The notes: generated by a model from the sequence alone, not told the origin. Counted from the first letter of the stretch, positions 26,776-36,895 are shown. The stretch: DNA of 64,000 nucleotides from Bacillus aerolatus (GCF_009183655.1 NZ_WEIO01000006.1:1-64000); one strand, 5' to 3'. Numbers and translations: made by a program.

Positions 26776-29700
26776 ATGCTGAATGAACAATTAAAGAAGT
26801 GGCTGGCCAATCAGAAGCCGACCCGCTCGCTGTTGCTTCCAAAATTAAAACAACTTCATGCGTTATTGATGGAGTATCGGGACGAAAAAAACGCCAAAGT
26901 TTGTACTGAATTAATAGAGAAGCTTGAGAAAATGGAATATGTGATCGCTTTTTACGGCCATTTTTCAGCAGGTAAATCCTCAATGATCAATGAGCTAATG
27001 GGAGAGCAAGTACTGCCGTCAAGCCCCATTCCGACGAGTGCCAATATTGTTAAGTTGAGAGAAGGAGAGCTCTATGCAAAGGTGAAATTTAAAAATCAAG
27101 GGGTAAAGACTTTGGGGTACCCGTACGATTTGAAAGACATTCAAGCGTATTGTGTGAATGGAGACAGCGTAGATGAAGTAGAAATATCCCACCGGACGGG
27201 TCAGCTGCCGGAAGGAGTAGTGATTCTGGATACTCCAGGAATTGATTCAACCGATGATGCTCACCGGATAAGCGCTTTGTCAAAACTTCATCTAGCTGAC
27301 CTCGTGTTTTATATGATGGACTACAACCATGTCCAGTCTCCGGTGAATTTCGAATTTAACCGGCAGCTGGCGGAAAGAGGTAAAAACAATTACTTGATCG
27401 TGAATCAAATAGACAAACATATCGCCAGTGAGCTGTCTTTTGATGAATTTTCGCAACGGATCCATCGTGCATTTGATGAGCATAACTTATCTTATGACGG
27501 ACTTTATTTTACCTCGATAAAAGATGAAAGACATCCATGCAACCAAATAAATGAGTTGAAGGCCCTTTTATCCGGTAAGATTTCCGACCGCCAGCAGCAA
27601 ATTGTTCATCACGCTCTCCGCGAAGCATTGATCGTTGCAATGGACTTTTTTCGAAAACAGCAGCAAAAAGTAAGAAAAGAACTTGACGAGTATGAAGAGC
27701 TGTTAGTTGGCGTAGATTCTTTGGAAGAGTTGGAAGAAGAAACAGCTGAATTACAGCGGCAGATGGAAGCGATAGATGCGAGAGATACTCTTTTTGTTAA
27801 GCTGTTCGACCAAGAACTGGTTAACACATTTAACAATGCAAAGCTGATGGATTACTATACGCGGATTTTCGTGCGGCAATTTTTAGAATCCCGCGAACTC
27901 TCGTTTCAAGTCCGCGGCTTATTTTCCGGAAAGAAAACGAAGAAAGAACGGGAATTCCGGCTGGAGCAGCTGTTTACAGCATTGAACGAAAACAGACTGT
28001 CCTATATCGATATCCCTTTGAAAGAAGCAGTCGTGAAGCTTTTGGCGGAATTTGATTTAACAACGGATCGACTGAGGGAAAAAGTGCGGCAGTGCCAAAT
28101 TGAATTTTCTCCTGCTTTGTTAGTTCAGCTCGTTAAAGGCGGAGCAATGTTAACGGATGACTATGTGCTGACCTATGCCAAAGATGTTACTCATGAGATG
28201 AAGAGATTGTACCGGCAGTCGTTTGCCGGTTTGATTGAGTCACTTGAGCCGCAGGCAAGAGTAAATAACCAGAAGAAAAAAGCTTCTTTGTCACAAGAAA
28301 AAGAAGAAATCAAACAAAAGATAGACGCTTGGATAAAGAGGGAACGTTTAAAAGAAAAAGAAAAGCAGTTATATGAAATGATTTTGTCCATGCTTGCCGT
28401 ACGAGGAAAAGAAAAAATCGAAAAAAAACCGTTTCGGGCTTTTGAAAAGCCTGCGCGATTCAGCGAGCAAAAGAGTCAACCGTTCGTTTCCATTGGAGAA
28501 GCGGCTGTGGAGTGGATGGGTCAGGCGGAAGAAGATGTTTTTGTTCCAGTGGATCTGGACAGACATGTGATAGAGTTAAAAAGAAAAGCAGGACTGCTAT
28601 CGAAAGTGGGACACATGGAACAGACAATTGAGAAGTTAAGCAAACGGATCAGCCGTCTGGAGAAAAATGAATATACGATTGCCTTATTCGGTGCCTTTAG
28701 TGCCGGCAAATCTTCATTTGCCAACGCGCTGTTAGGGGAGCATGTATTGCCTGTCTCACCTAACCCGACAACGGCCGCTATTAATGAAATTCGCGCTCCT
28801 GATGACTTTCATCCTCATGGCACAGTCACGCTTTTATTTAAAACAGCCGATCAGCTGCTGAAAGATATTAACCAGGCACTTGAACTGAGCGGAAAGAAAG
28901 TAAACAACATAGATGATCTTCAGCTGCTTTTAATAGAACACGATAAAATAATGCACAACATTCAGCAGTATAAGCAAGAAAAGGAGGATGGGAAAGAAAA
29001 AGATCCGAACAAGGAAAAATCTTTCAGTCCACTGGCTGCTTTGCCGCTTGAACAGTTTTCATTTTTGCGCGCAGCTCTTTCCGGTTATGAAAAAATGAAA
29101 ACGCGGCTTGGCCTGTCGGAAAGAAAAACAGCAGAGAACTATACCGAATTTGTCAGCGTTGAAGAAAAAGCATGCTTCGTCGAGCGTATCGTTTTATATT
29201 ATTCGTCGCCGCTGACAGAGCAGGGCATGGTCCTTGTTGATACACCCGGTGCAGGCTCGATGAATGCCCGGCATACGGAAATGGCATTTAATTATGTAAC
29301 AAGTGCGGATTCCATTGTTTTCGTAACGTACTATAATCATGCCTTTTCCCGGGCGGACGAGGCATTTTTGATGCAGCTCGGCCAGGTAAAAGGCTTTATC
29401 GAAAAAGACAAAATGTTTTTTATTGTCAATGCCGCTGATCTCGCCGCAACGACAAGTGATTTGTTTGATGTGCTTCGCCACGTCGAACAAAATTTAGTGA
29501 AATGCGGGATCCGTCAAGCCCGTATTTATCCCGTTTCAAGCCATCTCGCTTTATTGGCTAAAAGAAGCGCCGCTCGTTTAATTACATCAGAGGAAAAAAA
29601 GCGTTATGCGGCACTTCTCCGGGTTTCAGCAGATGAAGAGCTTCTCCCAGGTGGGAAGGGACTTGATCTTTCCGGACTTGCTTTATTTGAACAGCACTTT

Positions 29701-30582
29701 TATCCGTTTACGAAGCAGGCGCTCGTCATTTCTGTCCTGCATCAGGCTCAGTCGGACACCGAACAAGCGATCATTGAATTAAAAAGACGTGTGCGGCTTG
29801 CTGAAGAAGATGAAGCAGCTAAACAAAAGCACCGGGAGCAAGTGTCTCGGCAATTAGCCGAAGCTGTATCTTATTTAGAAGCCCGTTCATTCGCAGCGGA
29901 AGAAGACGCGTTGCGGCAAGAGATCGAGGAGTTGTTATTTTACGCGAAGCAGCGCTTGTTTTATCGCTACAATGATGAATTCAAGCTGATTTTCAGTCCG
30001 GCCGCTTTTGACTCTTTCGATGAAACATTCACGGCGCTGCATCGAATGACGAATGAAATCATTCGATTTGCCGCGGGCGAACTGGCCCAGGAAATGAGAG
30101 CAGCTGCATTTCGTTTACAGACTTTTATGCGAAAAAGTATCAAGGACCTTCAACAGTCATTGCAAAAAGAACTGAAGCCCATTTTGGAATCGATCCACTT
30201 GAAAGAAATGGATCTCCCGGCTTTTCCCGATTTGTTTTTTGAACCGGGTCTGCAATCTGTCCATTCCGGCCTTTTCCAATCTATGTTTAAAGAATACGAG
30301 ACACCGCTACAATTTTTTGCGGAAGGTGGAAATAAAGTCGTCCGGGATGAAATTGAAAAAGCACTGATGTCCCCCGTACATGATCACGTTCGCGGAGAAG
30401 AGGAGAAAATAGCAGCGGCTTTTCTGCCGTTTTATGTTGATCTGCTTCAGCACGTGCGGGAAGATGCTACTGCTCAAATAAAAGAACAGGTGGAAGGAAG
30501 GCTCGCTGTCTTATCCGAGAAATCAGATACTGCTTATTCCAGACAACTGCTTGACCAGCTGCAAAGTGATGTTCTTTTTTAA
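26776..30582 (+). CDS. dynA: Bacterial dynamin-like protein DynA (tandem GTPases)
   Basis: DynA is a cytoplasmic membrane-tethering and fusion GTPase linked in Bacillus to membrane repair and phage resistance. The 1268-residue product contains two complete dynamin units in tandem. Their P-loops are GHFSAGKSS (61-69) and GAFSAGKSS (about 639-647), their switch motifs LDTPGIDS and VDTPGAGS, and long helical stalks follow each. B. subtilis DynA is similarly fused and slightly shorter. The second unit has a Lys/Glu-rich insertion (near EKEDGKEKDPNKEK). A strong GAAGGAGG site precedes the ATG. It is transcribed alone and ends in a terminator about 130 bases later. Confidence 0.95.
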   Translation: MLNEQLKKWLANQKPTRSLLLPKLKQLHALLMEYRDEKNAKVCTELIEKLEKMEYVIAFYGHFSAGKSSMINELMGEQVLPSSPIPTSANIVKLREGELYAKVKFKNQGVKTLGYPYDLKDIQAYCVNGDSVDEVEISHRTGQLPEGVVILDTPGIDSTDDAHRISALSKLHLADLVFYMMDYNHVQSPVNFEFNRQLAERGKNNYLIVNQIDKHIASELSFDEFSQRIHRAFDEHNLSYDGLYFTSIKDERHPCNQINELKALLSGKISDRQQQIVHHALREALIVAMDFFRKQQQKVRKELDEYEELLVGVDSLEELEEETAELQRQMEAIDARDTLFVKLFDQELVNTFNNAKLMDYYTRIFVRQFLESRELSFQVRGLFSGKKTKKEREFRLEQLFTALNENRLSYIDIPLKEAVVKLLAEFDLTTDRLREKVRQCQIEFSPALLVQLVKGGAMLTDDYVLTYAKDVTHEMKRLYRQSFAGLIESLEPQARVNNQKKKASLSQEKEEIKQKIDAWIKRERLKEKEKQLYEMILSMLAVRGKEKIEKKPFRAFEKPARFSEQKSQPFVSIGEAAVEWMGQAEEDVFVPVDLDRHVIELKRKAGLLSKVGHMEQTIEKLSKRISRLEKNEYTIALFGAFSAGKSSFANALLGEHVLPVSPNPTTAAINEIRAPDDFHPHGTVTLLFKTADQLLKDINQALELSGKKVNNIDDLQLLLIEHDKIMHNIQQYKQEKEDGKEKDPNKEKSFSPLAALPLEQFSFLRAALSGYEKMKTRLGLSERKTAENYTEFVSVEEKACFVERIVLYYSSPLTEQGMVLVDTPGAGSMNARHTEMAFNYVTSADSIVFVTYYNHAFSRADEAFLMQLGQVKGFIEKDKMFFIVNAADLAATTSDLFDVLRHVEQNLVKCGIRQARIYPVSSHLALLAKRSAARLITSEEKKRYAALLRVSADEELLPGGKGLDLSGLALFEQHFYPFTKQALVISVLHQAQSDTEQAIIELKRRVRLAEEDEAAKQKHREQVSRQLAEAVSYLEARSFAAEEDALRQEIEELLFYAKQRLFYRYNDEFKLIFSPAAFDSFDETFTALHRMTNEIIRFAAGELAQEMRAAAFRLQTFMRKSIKDLQQSLQKELKPILESIHLKEMDLPAFPDLFFEPGLQSVHSGLFQSMFKEYETPLQFFAEGGNKVVRDEIEKALMSPVHDHVRGEEEKIAAAFLPFYVDLLQHVREDATAQIKEQVEGRLAVLSEKSDTAYSRQLLDQLQSDVLF

Positions 30583-30705
30583 ACAAAAGAAGTCTTCTCA
30601 CATATAAGCAGTTCCGTTTCTGTGGAGAAAACAGAGAAAAAATAGTTTGATTTGCATACTTAATAACAATGCCATTTAAATTAAAATAGTAAACAGAATA
30701 GCACT

Positions 30706-30738
30706 AAAAACGCTTGGAGCAACCCAAGCGTTTTTTTA
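30706..30738 (+). terminator. Terminator after dynA
   Basis: AACGCTTGG pairs with CCAAGCGTT around a short loop, followed by seven Ts. Confidence 0.9.
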
Positions 30739-30846
30739 TTTAACAATTTAAAGAAAGAATATTATGGAAGAAAATTTGCTCATTAGCTAAATAACATAAA
30801 GGGGTCTATTTTTTCTTAATTGACTTATTATCGATAGAATAATTTT

Positions 30847-31287
30847 TTATTTATCCTCATATCCCGTTTCAGGATGATAAGGCTTGATTTGTCCGCGAAT
30901 CTCTCCGTTCGGATTTTGGGCGGTATGGGCGTTGACATATGTTTTTCCATCCCTTATAAGGTCTATTAATGTCGATAGCGGTCTTCCCTTTAAGGGGCCG
31001 ACGAGGTCTCTTTCGGTAATGATCCCTTCTACGACTCCTTTTTTAACGCTGATATCAGGGTCAACTGGACCGAATAGAAAGACGACCACAGGACCGTTCA
31101 CCCCTCTTCTACCTATATGAATATGTGCTTGAGTAAAATTGGAGAGATTGTTTACTGTTAATCGAAATTTAATTTTTCTTTCATCGCTGCTTACTTTAAA
31201 CTTTGCGAAGCCGTCTGTATCAGTGAGAACAGGCGGAACTTCTTCAGATCCTCTTAACGTGGCAATAAAAAGCTGATTTTTAGACAT
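30847..31287 (-). CDS. CHRD domain protein
   Basis: The 146-residue product is almost entirely one CHRD domain. It begins with LFIATLRGSEEVPPVLTDTDGFAKF and contains FTQAHIHIGRRGVNGPVVVFLFGP and the C-terminal YVNAHTAQNPNGEIRGQI. These are the signature pieces of chordin-like CHRD repeats found in many bacteria. The domain may bind metals or other ligands, but its role is not known. There is no signal peptide, so it is cytoplasmic or forms part of a spore layer. The ATG at 31287 follows AGGAGGATG. Confidence 0.88.
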   Translation of the reverse strand: MSKNQLFIATLRGSEEVPPVLTDTDGFAKFKVSSDERKIKFRLTVNNLSNFTQAHIHIGRRGVNGPVVVFLFGPVDPDISVKKGVVEGIITERDLVGPLKGRPLSTLIDLIRDGKTYVNAHTAQNPNGEIRGQIKPYHPETGYEDK

Positions 31288-31540
31288 TTTCATCCTCCTA
31301 TAAATTTTCATAACATATAATGTATTTTATTCTTTGGAGGATGATTTGCTTGTACATATGTCATGGAAAAAATTAATCAGCTGACGTTTAGCATTGAATA
31401 AAACCCGCCTTTTTTATACAGGTGCTAAACATGCTTAAACAGAAAAAGTTTGCCGTTGACGTTAAGGCTAGAGTGAGACAGGCATTTTCATAACAATTAA
31501 CAGCTCACTTCGTTATGATAGAAGAAAAAGGAGTTAGTTA

Positions 31541-32884
31541 ATGAAGCAGCATGATTTTACTAGCGGAAATATTTGGAGGCAGCTGATCGCTTTTTCCACC
31601 CCTATTATGCTGACAAATTTTTTGCAGGTTTCTTATCAATTAATTGACAGCTTATGGGTGGGGAATTTGCTCGGCGCGAACGCGCTTGGAGCGGTAGCTG
31701 TTTCTAGCACTGTGATTTTTACTGTATTATCATTTATCATTGGCGTAAATAATGCCACGTTGACTATTTTATCTCAGTTAAAAGGAAAGGATGATCCGGA
31801 TCATTTAAAAAGATACGTCAACGCCTTTACAGTTATTTTAACGGGCATGGCGCTTGGCTTAGGAGCGGCCGGTTTCTTTCTGGCAAAAGATATTTTGCAG
31901 CTGCTCGGTACACCTGCTTCTATGATCCCGGATGCAGTCAGTTATTTACAAATAAACTTTATCGGTATTCTTTTTTTATTTGGCTATAATTTTATCGGCA
32001 TCGTATTCCGAGCATTGGGGAACAGCAAGACACCGATTCGTTTTGTGCTTATTGCAGTCATATTGAATGCGGTGCTTGATCCCCTGTTTATTCATGTGTT
32101 TAAGCTGGGCATTGACGGGGCAGCATATGCGACGATCGCAGCTCAGGGGACGGCCTTTTTATATGGTTTATTGATTAGTATGCATAATAAGCTCATCCCG
32201 TTTTCCGTTCCTTTTCTACCGAGCAAAGAAGAAGTGTCACTTATTTTAAAACAAGGAATTCCGGCAGGTCTGCAAATGATGGTTATTTCCGCCGGAATGG
32301 CTGCCATCATGAGCGTTGTCACTTCTTTTGGCGGGCATGCAGTAGCAGGCTTCGGTGCTGCGCAGCGGCTTGATAGTTTATTAATTCTACCTGCTCAAGC
32401 TCTGAGCATTGCAGTCAACAGCATGGCGGGGCAAAACATTGCCGTCCGCAAATGGAAACGGGTGAATGAGATCGCTTTATATGCCACTTTGTTAAATATG
32501 GCTATTATGCTGTTGGCAGCGATTGTGATCTTTTTGCTTGCAAATTGGAGCATCCGGCTATTCATTTCAGACAAAGAAGCAGTAGCATTTGGCCGTGACT
32601 ATGTTAAGACAGTCGTTTTTTTCTATCCATTCCTTGGCTTAAATTTTGTATTAAACGGAATTGTCCGGGCTTCAGGAGCGATGTTTCAAGTGCTAGTGTT
32701 AAATCTAATCTCTTTTTGGGTGTTGAGATATCCGATGACAGAACTGTTTGCCGGCTTGTTTGGTGAACAAGGAATCGCTTTAGGCATGGGAATAAGCTTT
32801 GTGATCAGCAGTTCTTTTGCATTCGCTTATTTTCGGTTCGGCAAATGGAAGGAAAAAGAATTATTTGCTGAAGAAAAATCTTAA
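31541..32884 (+). CDS. MATE family multidrug efflux protein
   Basis: The 447-residue membrane protein has twelve helices in two MATE halves. It starts NIWRQLIAFSTPIMLTNFLQVSYQLIDSLWVG, a near-canonical opening, and the second half contains QQGIPAGLQM-like KQGIPAGLQMMVISAG and GAAQRLDSLLILPAQALS. Such proteins export cationic drugs or dyes with a sodium or proton gradient. An AAAAGGAG site precedes the ATG. The substrate cannot be told. Confidence 0.92.
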   Translation: MKQHDFTSGNIWRQLIAFSTPIMLTNFLQVSYQLIDSLWVGNLLGANALGAVAVSSTVIFTVLSFIIGVNNATLTILSQLKGKDDPDHLKRYVNAFTVILTGMALGLGAAGFFLAKDILQLLGTPASMIPDAVSYLQINFIGILFLFGYNFIGIVFRALGNSKTPIRFVLIAVILNAVLDPLFIHVFKLGIDGAAYATIAAQGTAFLYGLLISMHNKLIPFSVPFLPSKEEVSLILKQGIPAGLQMMVISAGMAAIMSVVTSFGGHAVAGFGAAQRLDSLLILPAQALSIAVNSMAGQNIAVRKWKRVNEIALYATLLNMAIMLLAAIVIFLLANWSIRLFISDKEAVAFGRDYVKTVVFFYPFLGLNFVLNGIVRASGAMFQVLVLNLISFWVLRYPMTELFAGLFGEQGIALGMGISFVISSSFAFAYFRFGKWKEKELFAEEKS

Positions 32885-32948
32885 TCTGGCACTTGCTTTT
32901 TTTGAATGATAACCAAAGAAGAATTTGCAAAACACTTTTTAAAAAATA

Positions 32949-33104
32949 GAACAAGGAAAAGGCAGGGTCCATCACGTAGGTATATATATCGGTGACGGAA
33001 AAATGATTCATTCGCCTAACAGCTCGGCCCATGTACGGATTGATGGAATTGGAACTTCCGGTTACGGAGAAGAATATGCGGGTGCCCGCAGATATGTCCA
33101 TTAA
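32949..33104 (+). pseudogene. C-terminal remnant of an NlpC/P60 cell-wall hydrolase
   Basis: The frame from 32949 encodes GKGRVHHVGIYIGDGKMIHS, followed by about 30 residues ending GARRYVH and a TAA at 33102. This is the catalytic-histidine half of an NlpC/P60 peptidase domain. A stop codon lies just upstream in frame, and the cysteine half, signal peptide and repeats are absent. Only the last 45-50 codons survive, together with the gene's terminator. The body of the gene was probably lost by deletion when the region next to the MATE gene was rearranged. Confidence 0.8.
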
Positions 33105-33110
33105 TGTCAT

Positions 33111-33147
33111 ACATTCACCCGGAGTTTAACCCGGGTGGATGTTTTTA
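33111..33147. terminator. Terminator of the lost NlpC/P60 gene
   Basis: ACATTCACCCGG pairs with CCGGGTGGATGT around a short loop, with five Ts. It now sits between the remnant and the convergent amidohydrolase gene. Confidence 0.85.
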
Positions 33148-33169
33148 AGTTGTAGTGAAGAGGAACAAA

Positions 33170-34396
33170 TCAATGATCAAGCCGGTTAATGACTTCTTCT
33201 CCACGGAAAAATACTTTTTTAATTTGATCTGTATCATTAATCTCAAGACCTGGTATGCCAGTTGAAATGATGAAATTAGCGTCCATTCCCTTTTCCAGAC
33301 GGCCGAATTGCTTTTCTTTCCCTAGAATGGCAGCCGGATTCGCTGTGAGCAAGGCGAGTATTTCATTTTCGTTAAATTGATGTTTTTGTAACAGCTGCAT
33401 AGCTGGTTGGGCGATAAGCATGAGTACATCAGGGCCTTGCAATGAATTCGTTTGAAAAGGCAGCCATGAAACGCCCGGATAAGGTGGAAGGTAAGCATCT
33501 GTCGCAATGGACACAACAATGTTCTTTTTGACGAGCTTAACGATTTCCTCCGGGCTATTTGGGGGTAAATGTGTACCGCCCATTGGAGTAGCTACTATTT
33601 TCACTTGCTGCTTTGCGGCCTTTTCGATCTGTTCATCGGTAATCCCGTGAGCATGATGCAAAACATCTACTCCTGCTTCAAGCGCCCATTCGATTCCTTT
33701 TTCACCGGCCACATGGGCTCCTATCTTTTTGTTTAATTTATGATAAAGATCAGCCACTTGTTTGAGCTCTTGTAAGTTATACATGATTTCTCCTGCCCGG
33801 GGTACATCTTCAGCGGTAAAGTTGGCAGGAGTTGCATTGATGAAGATGTTTTCACCGGGGAAGTCGCTTTTCTCGGCAATCTTTCGTACTAATAACGGGT
33901 CAGACAAGCTGTTTTTTTCAATTGGCTGAGACTGCGTAACCGCTGTGAAATGAGCCAAATTGTTAAAGCCAATCGAGATGCTCGTTGCGGCAAATGAAAT
34001 GTCCATTGGCAAACGAGCAGCCGCTTTCCGATAATCTTCTATTGAAAAGTCGCAGTAAGGATGGCCGCATATTTGTTCTCCGAGAGCCGTGATCCCCGAG
34101 GATAAAGCATGAAAAAGAATCGCTCTCCCCGCCCATAAATGAGTAGCCGGAGAAACAGGATATAGTGAAGAAGGGGCAAATTCCAGCAAATGAGTGTGGC
34201 AATCGACGAGTGAAGGTGTAATGACATAGTCTGAGCAATCTATCACTTTAATTGTGCAGTACCGGTTTTTTAATTGTTCCCAATCTCCAATGTCTTGTAT
34301 TTTACCATTACTGATAACTAGACCCCCATTGTATATCGTCCCATGATCCGACACAGTAACCAGTTTTTTTCCGCGAATTAAATACACTTTGTTCAT
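33170..34396 (-). CDS. Amidohydrolase-superfamily enzyme (imidazolonepropionase-like)
   Basis: The 408-residue protein has the two-part fold of cyclic amidohydrolases. An N-terminal beta sandwich leads to VDCHTHL (metal ligands His67 and His69). Further ligand candidates follow in GAHVAGEKG, LHHAHG and the aspartate of ATDAYLPP. The closest general type is the imidazolonepropionase/adenosine-deaminase-like group, but the substrate is unknown. It is the second gene of a pair. Its ATG lies four bases after the stop of a membrane protein with a nucleoside-recognition-type domain, so the two very likely import and hydrolyse the same compound. Confidence 0.78.
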   Translation of the reverse strand: MNKVYLIRGKKLVTVSDHGTIYNGGLVISNGKIQDIGDWEQLKNRYCTIKVIDCSDYVITPSLVDCHTHLLEFAPSSLYPVSPATHLWAGRAILFHALSSGITALGEQICGHPYCDFSIEDYRKAAARLPMDISFAATSISIGFNNLAHFTAVTQSQPIEKNSLSDPLLVRKIAEKSDFPGENIFINATPANFTAEDVPRAGEIMYNLQELKQVADLYHKLNKKIGAHVAGEKGIEWALEAGVDVLHHAHGITDEQIEKAAKQQVKIVATPMGGTHLPPNSPEEIVKLVKKNIVVSIATDAYLPPYPGVSWLPFQTNSLQGPDVLMLIAQPAMQLLQKHQFNENEILALLTANPAAILGKEKQFGRLEKGMDANFIISTGIPGLEINDTDQIKKVFFRGEEVINRLDH

Positions 34397-34399
34397 ATG

Positions 34400-35485
34400 C
34401 TACCCGATAAGATAAGGCGTTAAAAACATACCAAGCGCCCATGCTGTAATGAATCGGATAATTAAACCAATCACGGCCGCTGTTAATACTTCTTTTTCAT
34501 TTAAGCGTGATGATTCTGCCCATGTAGCCGGTACCTGGCCAAAGATGACCGACAACGGCAAACCCGAATTGGCAAGAACAAAGGAGCCGACAATGAGTCT
34601 TGGGTCAATACCTTGACTTAATTCAGCCAATTGGGCAACAGCAAGAGTAGGCGCAGCTAATACAGAAACTAATCCTGTCGACGGTTCAATGCTGAGCAAC
34701 ATTAGAAAGGAGGATAAACCGGATTCCAACGCACTCCACACTCCTGCAAATTTTAGTATGCCGATAAAGAAAAAGACGGCTGCAACTGCCGGGATGATAG
34801 TTAAAAACAGAAGTTCCGCTCCTTCTTTTGCAGAAGAAAATATCGTTTGAAGGAATGGGATTTTCGGTGTAAAACGTGGTAATTGGTCTAACTCTACTCT
34901 TTTAGTGGACCGATATATTGTTTTTGATAGCAGAAAAGGAACAACAAGGATCGGTAGAAAAATGGATAAGATCACGAGCGGAAAAGCGTCGATACCAAAA
35001 ACAGCTAAAGCAATCAGCCCCAATACGAAGGTGGCGAACGATTGAGGAGATTGAATCATCGTCGCAACGGCAATCTTTTGTTCATCTTTCGTCGCATTTG
35101 CTTTGACAAGAATTGGCCCGGCAATTTTTCCAGCGGCATTAATATCGCCAAGTATGTTATATACACTCGGTATGATGACGGCGGGATTAATTTTAAACCA
35201 CTTCATGACGGGGACAAAAATCCGGATCAAGCCATCGGTAAATCCAAGCCGCTCCAGAATCCGGCCCATGATGACACTTGCTATGATCGCAATGCCTATT
35301 TCACTCGTTAAGAAAATATCAACGACGACAGGCTTCACTTCATTAAGAATCGCGTTAAATAAGTCAGCCAGTGAGTCAGGCTTCAACAATAGAAGAAATA
35401 GGGAAAATACAACGAGAAAAAGACCTAAAATTTCATAAAAGTGCCATTTAGCCCGTGAAACATTATTTCCTGCTTTTTTCGCCAT
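34400..35485 (-). CDS. Membrane protein with nucleoside-recognition (Gate) type domains
   Basis: The 361-residue protein has about nine to ten helices. The stretches PSVYNILGDINAAGKIAGPILVKA and VLAAPTLAVAQLAELSQG carry the polar-glycine pattern of Gate/nucleoside-recognition domains found in nucleoside transporters and spore maturation proteins SpmA/B. The ATG at 35485 follows AGGAGG by eight bases; a TTG one codon earlier is possible. It is upstream of and nearly touching the amidohydrolase gene, which suggests a transporter for that enzyme's substrate. Exact substrate unknown. Confidence 0.7.
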   Translation of the reverse strand: MAKKAGNNVSRAKWHFYEILGLFLVVFSLFLLLLKPDSLADLFNAILNEVKPVVVDIFLTSEIGIAIIASVIMGRILERLGFTDGLIRIFVPVMKWFKINPAVIIPSVYNILGDINAAGKIAGPILVKANATKDEQKIAVATMIQSPQSFATFVLGLIALAVFGIDAFPLVILSIFLPILVVPFLLSKTIYRSTKRVELDQLPRFTPKIPFLQTIFSSAKEGAELLFLTIIPAVAAVFFFIGILKFAGVWSALESGLSSFLMLLSIEPSTGLVSVLAAPTLAVAQLAELSQGIDPRLIVGSFVLANSGLPLSVIFGQVPATWAESSRLNEKEVLTAAVIGLIIRFITAWALGMFLTPYLIG

Positions 35486-35701
35486 CAAAACTGCCTCCTG
35501 TCATTTTTATTTCATTGTATGACCGGATAAAAAAATAAGTGAATGACCCAAGCTTCGCTATAATGTTTACGTTAAAAGAAGAGAACCCTCCAAAGGTCTC
35601 CAGCCGCCTGGGATATGAGTATATTAATAGGGAGAACTGGCATTAATACCCACGTTTAAGGCACACTCATACGTGATAGTATGATAGAAGAGAATAAACC
35701 G

Positions 35702-35730
35702 TTTACATTCATTGCTTTGTAACGGATAAT
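35702..35730 (+). promoter_or_regulatory. SigA promoter of the SDR gene
   Basis: TTTACA and GATAAT are separated by exactly 17 bases, 54 bases upstream of the gene start. Confidence 0.7.
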
Positions 35731-35783
35731 GATATGGGCACAACAAGTAGAGGGAAATAAAGCAGCGAGAGGGAAGATACATA

Positions 35784-36854
35784 TTGAATATTTTTATAAC
35801 CGGCGCGACCGGATTTCTTGGAACTAATCTCGTTAAAAAGCTAATTGAAGAAGGACATCACATTTATGTATTAATGAGAAATCAAATAAAGTTTAATAAG
35901 CTGTTAGATCAATTAGACAGCAGACACATAAATCATGTACACGCTGTCGAAGGGGAATTAACAACAGAGAACCTCGGCTTAAAAGCACCTGTGCTGCAAA
36001 GACTCATCGGAAACATAGACGTCTTTTGCCATTCGGCGGCGATGTTGTCTTTTGATGAGAATGACCGCGAAAAGTCATTTTGCGTAAATGTCCAAGGAAC
36101 GAAGCATGTTCTTGACCTGGCAGAATTAGTGGGGGCGAAAACATTTATCCATGTAAGTACTGCCTACACGTTAGGAAGCAGGAAAGTCGGAACAGAAACT
36201 TTATATCCACTGCAGTCTTCTTTTACTAATTCATATGAAGAAAGCAAATGCCATGCCGAGCATCTTGTGATGACTTACAAAGACAAATTTGATGTCATGG
36301 TTATGCGCCCGTCGATCATTATCGGTGATTCAATGACTGGGAAGGCTGATACAACATTCGGATTGTACAGCATTTTGCGCACAATTGAATTGTTAAAGAA
36401 AAAACTGGAGAGGAACGTATCTTCTGTCCGGCCGTCTTATCGTCTGCTGATGGACAAAGATACGGTGTCTAATCTCGTACCGGTGAATTATGTGGTAAAA
36501 GTGATCACCCGGGCCATGAATTACGGAAACAAAAATAAGATCTACAATATTGTGAATACAGCTCCTCTCACCAATTCGATGCTAGTAGAAGCTGTGAAAG
36601 AAGCGTTCGATTTTGATCAAATCGAAATGATCCCGTATGAAGATAGAGGATTGTTAACACTTGAAGAACAAAAAATGAACGAGCCGCTCGACGTCTTTAA
36701 AGATTATTTAAATCGCTCGATTAATTTTCAAGATGAGAATACTAGAGAGTTACTTTCATATACAAACGAGGAACCTTTTCACATGGAATATGACACGGTG
36801 CTGCGAATTATTAACGGATTCCGGAATCGTCGTGCTAAAGTGAAAATACAATAA
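35784..36854 (+). CDS. Extended SDR / NAD-binding protein, fatty acyl-CoA reductase-like
   Basis: The 356-residue protein has a Rossmann glycine motif GATGFLG (7-13) and an active-site set with Ser in HVSTAYT and the Y-x3-K pair in SYEESK. VMRPSIIIGDS follows, all as in extended short-chain dehydrogenases of the NAD_binding_4 group. That group includes fatty acyl-CoA reductases and the terminal reductases of lipid or peptide synthesis. The C-terminal part is helical and unassigned. It starts with TTG at 35784 and has a good promoter and terminator, so it is a single-gene unit. The substrate is unknown. Confidence 0.8.
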   Translation: MNIFITGATGFLGTNLVKKLIEEGHHIYVLMRNQIKFNKLLDQLDSRHINHVHAVEGELTTENLGLKAPVLQRLIGNIDVFCHSAAMLSFDENDREKSFCVNVQGTKHVLDLAELVGAKTFIHVSTAYTLGSRKVGTETLYPLQSSFTNSYEESKCHAEHLVMTYKDKFDVMVMRPSIIIGDSMTGKADTTFGLYSILRTIELLKKKLERNVSSVRPSYRLLMDKDTVSNLVPVNYVVKVITRAMNYGNKNKIYNIVNTAPLTNSMLVEAVKEAFDFDQIEMIPYEDRGLLTLEEQKMNEPLDVFKDYLNRSINFQDENTRELLSYTNEEPFHMEYDTVLRIINGFRNRRAKVKIQ

Positions 36855-36864
36855 AGAGTCCGAT

Positions 36865-36895
36865 AAAAACGTTTCCTTTAAAAGGAGGCGTTTTT
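36865..36895 (+). terminator. Terminator of the SDR gene
   Basis: AAAACG and TCCTTT pair with AAAGGA and CGTTTT across a small internal loop, followed by Ts. Confidence 0.8.
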
